NCBI GenBank assembly: GCA_003342895.1
Contig: PTFA01000417.1
Coordinates: 310,001-374,000 of the forward strand
Origin: Casuarius casuarius
Taxonomy: Eukaryota > Chordata > Aves > Casuariiformes > Casuariidae
DNA: 64,000 bases
Direction: 5' to 3'
Shown in pieces: positions 63,391-64,000 of this stretch. The notes under the pieces were generated by a model. It ran no database searches. It was not told the DNA's origin and saw only the letters and a program-made list of their open reading frames with translations. The position numbers were made by a program, and so were the translations under genes. Numbering within the stretch: position 1 is the first letter of the stretch; each line of letters starts with the position of its first letter.

Positions 63391-64000
63391 CTGTAAATTA
63401 TTGCCATTTTTAGCACAACTTCTGTAAAACTTGCTTAGCATGAGTAGCTAAATTTGCTGAAGCCTTAGGCCGCACTCTCTAGTTCAGTGAGAAAGGGCCC
63501 CAGAGCTGGTGCAGGCAGGAAAGACAAGGGGGTTACCAGCAGTTTGCATTCCCATGCTTCACACTCCGGGAGGAAGGATGTCAAGGCTTTGAAGTGAGGC
63601 CTGCTTGGGCGCTGGGACCCTGGGGAGCAGGGCCTCCTCTCGCTGCTGAAATAATGCTGATTGGGGGGGGGTCTGGACTATCTCGGGGTCCAGATTATGT
63701 TCCCTTTGTCTGGACGTTGGGAAATAACACCTACTGTCACTGCTGGGGAAGTAATAATTTGTCAGGGCCTTGAGAGATAAGGGCAGGACCCAAAGAATGA
63801 AGAGACATCTGTCAGCAGAAACCGCAACAGTAAACAGCCTACCTAGGGACCCAATAAGGAGCAGGAGACCCCAGACCTAAATATTACTATTGGTCCAAAC
63901 TACTGCATGAAGGGTGGAGAGCTTAGATTGGAAAGTATAATTGCCCAGGGATTTCTTTGTTCGGGGTCCCTCTTCGGAGGCACCCAACTCGAGCTGTAAC
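63391..64000 (+). mobile_element. LTR, plus strand, cut by the window end
   Basis: This segment is homologous to the reverse complement of 62127-62833: 'gcttagcatgagtagctaaa', 'gatgtcaaggctttgaa', 'gacccaataaggagcagg', 'cagggatttctttgttcggg' and 'ctcgagctgtaa' occur in the same order. A TATAA lies at 63936-63940. It has a small deletion or substitution in the middle relative to its partner. The R/U5 end is outside the window, so I cannot tell whether it is a solo LTR or the 5' LTR of a provirus continuing to the right. Confidence 0.75.

Noticed and set aside
1..64000. CRISPR array, bacterial operon or phage-like system
   Set aside because: No regularly spaced short repeats, no tightly packed coding frames and no ribosome binding sites. 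The repeat content is typical of a bird nuclear genome.

Overview
This window looks like a gene-poor, AT-rich stretch of a bird (or close sauropsid) nuclear genome. The main evidence is the repeat content. There are several copies of the CR1 non-LTR retrotransposon with the typical avian 3' end (an inverted 'tcacagaatcat...ttggaagggacct' signature, or a direct 'accattctgtgattctg' end). There are also solo-type LTRs of endogenous retroviruses, and I recognise no mammalian-type Alu, L1 or MIR elements. The open reading frames are short, scattered and low in complexity, as expected by chance in AT-rich DNA. I see no tRNA, rRNA, CRISPR array, bacterial operon or complete protein-coding gene.

Layout. 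0-3.2 kb: unique AT-rich DNA with an unexplained GC-rich block (about 1.44-2.12 kb) and a short CR1 tail (2.47 kb). 3.2-3.75 kb: a probable LTR with TATA box and AATAAA. 9.3-11.45 kb: a GC-rich block of uncertain origin followed by a degraded plus-strand CR1. 16.5-18 kb, 22.05-22.5 kb and 24.3-24.6 kb: LTR-like pieces. 29.5-30.45 kb: an old, strongly diverged CR1 that still carries a recognisable reverse transcriptase motif. 34.1-34.3 kb: an isolated, very GC-rich insert. 36-38.1 kb: a long LTR-like element interrupted by a minus-strand CR1. 44.65-45.28 kb: the best-preserved CR1 3' fragment. 46.8-47.0 kb: a short minus-strand segment that looks formerly coding, with a splice acceptor-like start. 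58.19-58.83 kb: a minus-strand CR1. 59.5-64 kb: a cluster of three related LTRs, one with a 5-bp target-site duplication and a 78-bp tandem array, followed by two in inverted orientation. The last runs off the window end.

There is no pathway or gene cluster to interpret. The biology here is layered retroelement insertion, decay and nesting in an intergenic or intronic desert. The most distinctive observations are the LTR cluster with its internal 78-bp array and inverted pair, and the unidentified coding-like segment near 46.9 kb. I found no convincing sign of a previously undescribed molecular system. All element calls rest on recognising motifs by eye. Family names and boundaries need a repeat-library search.
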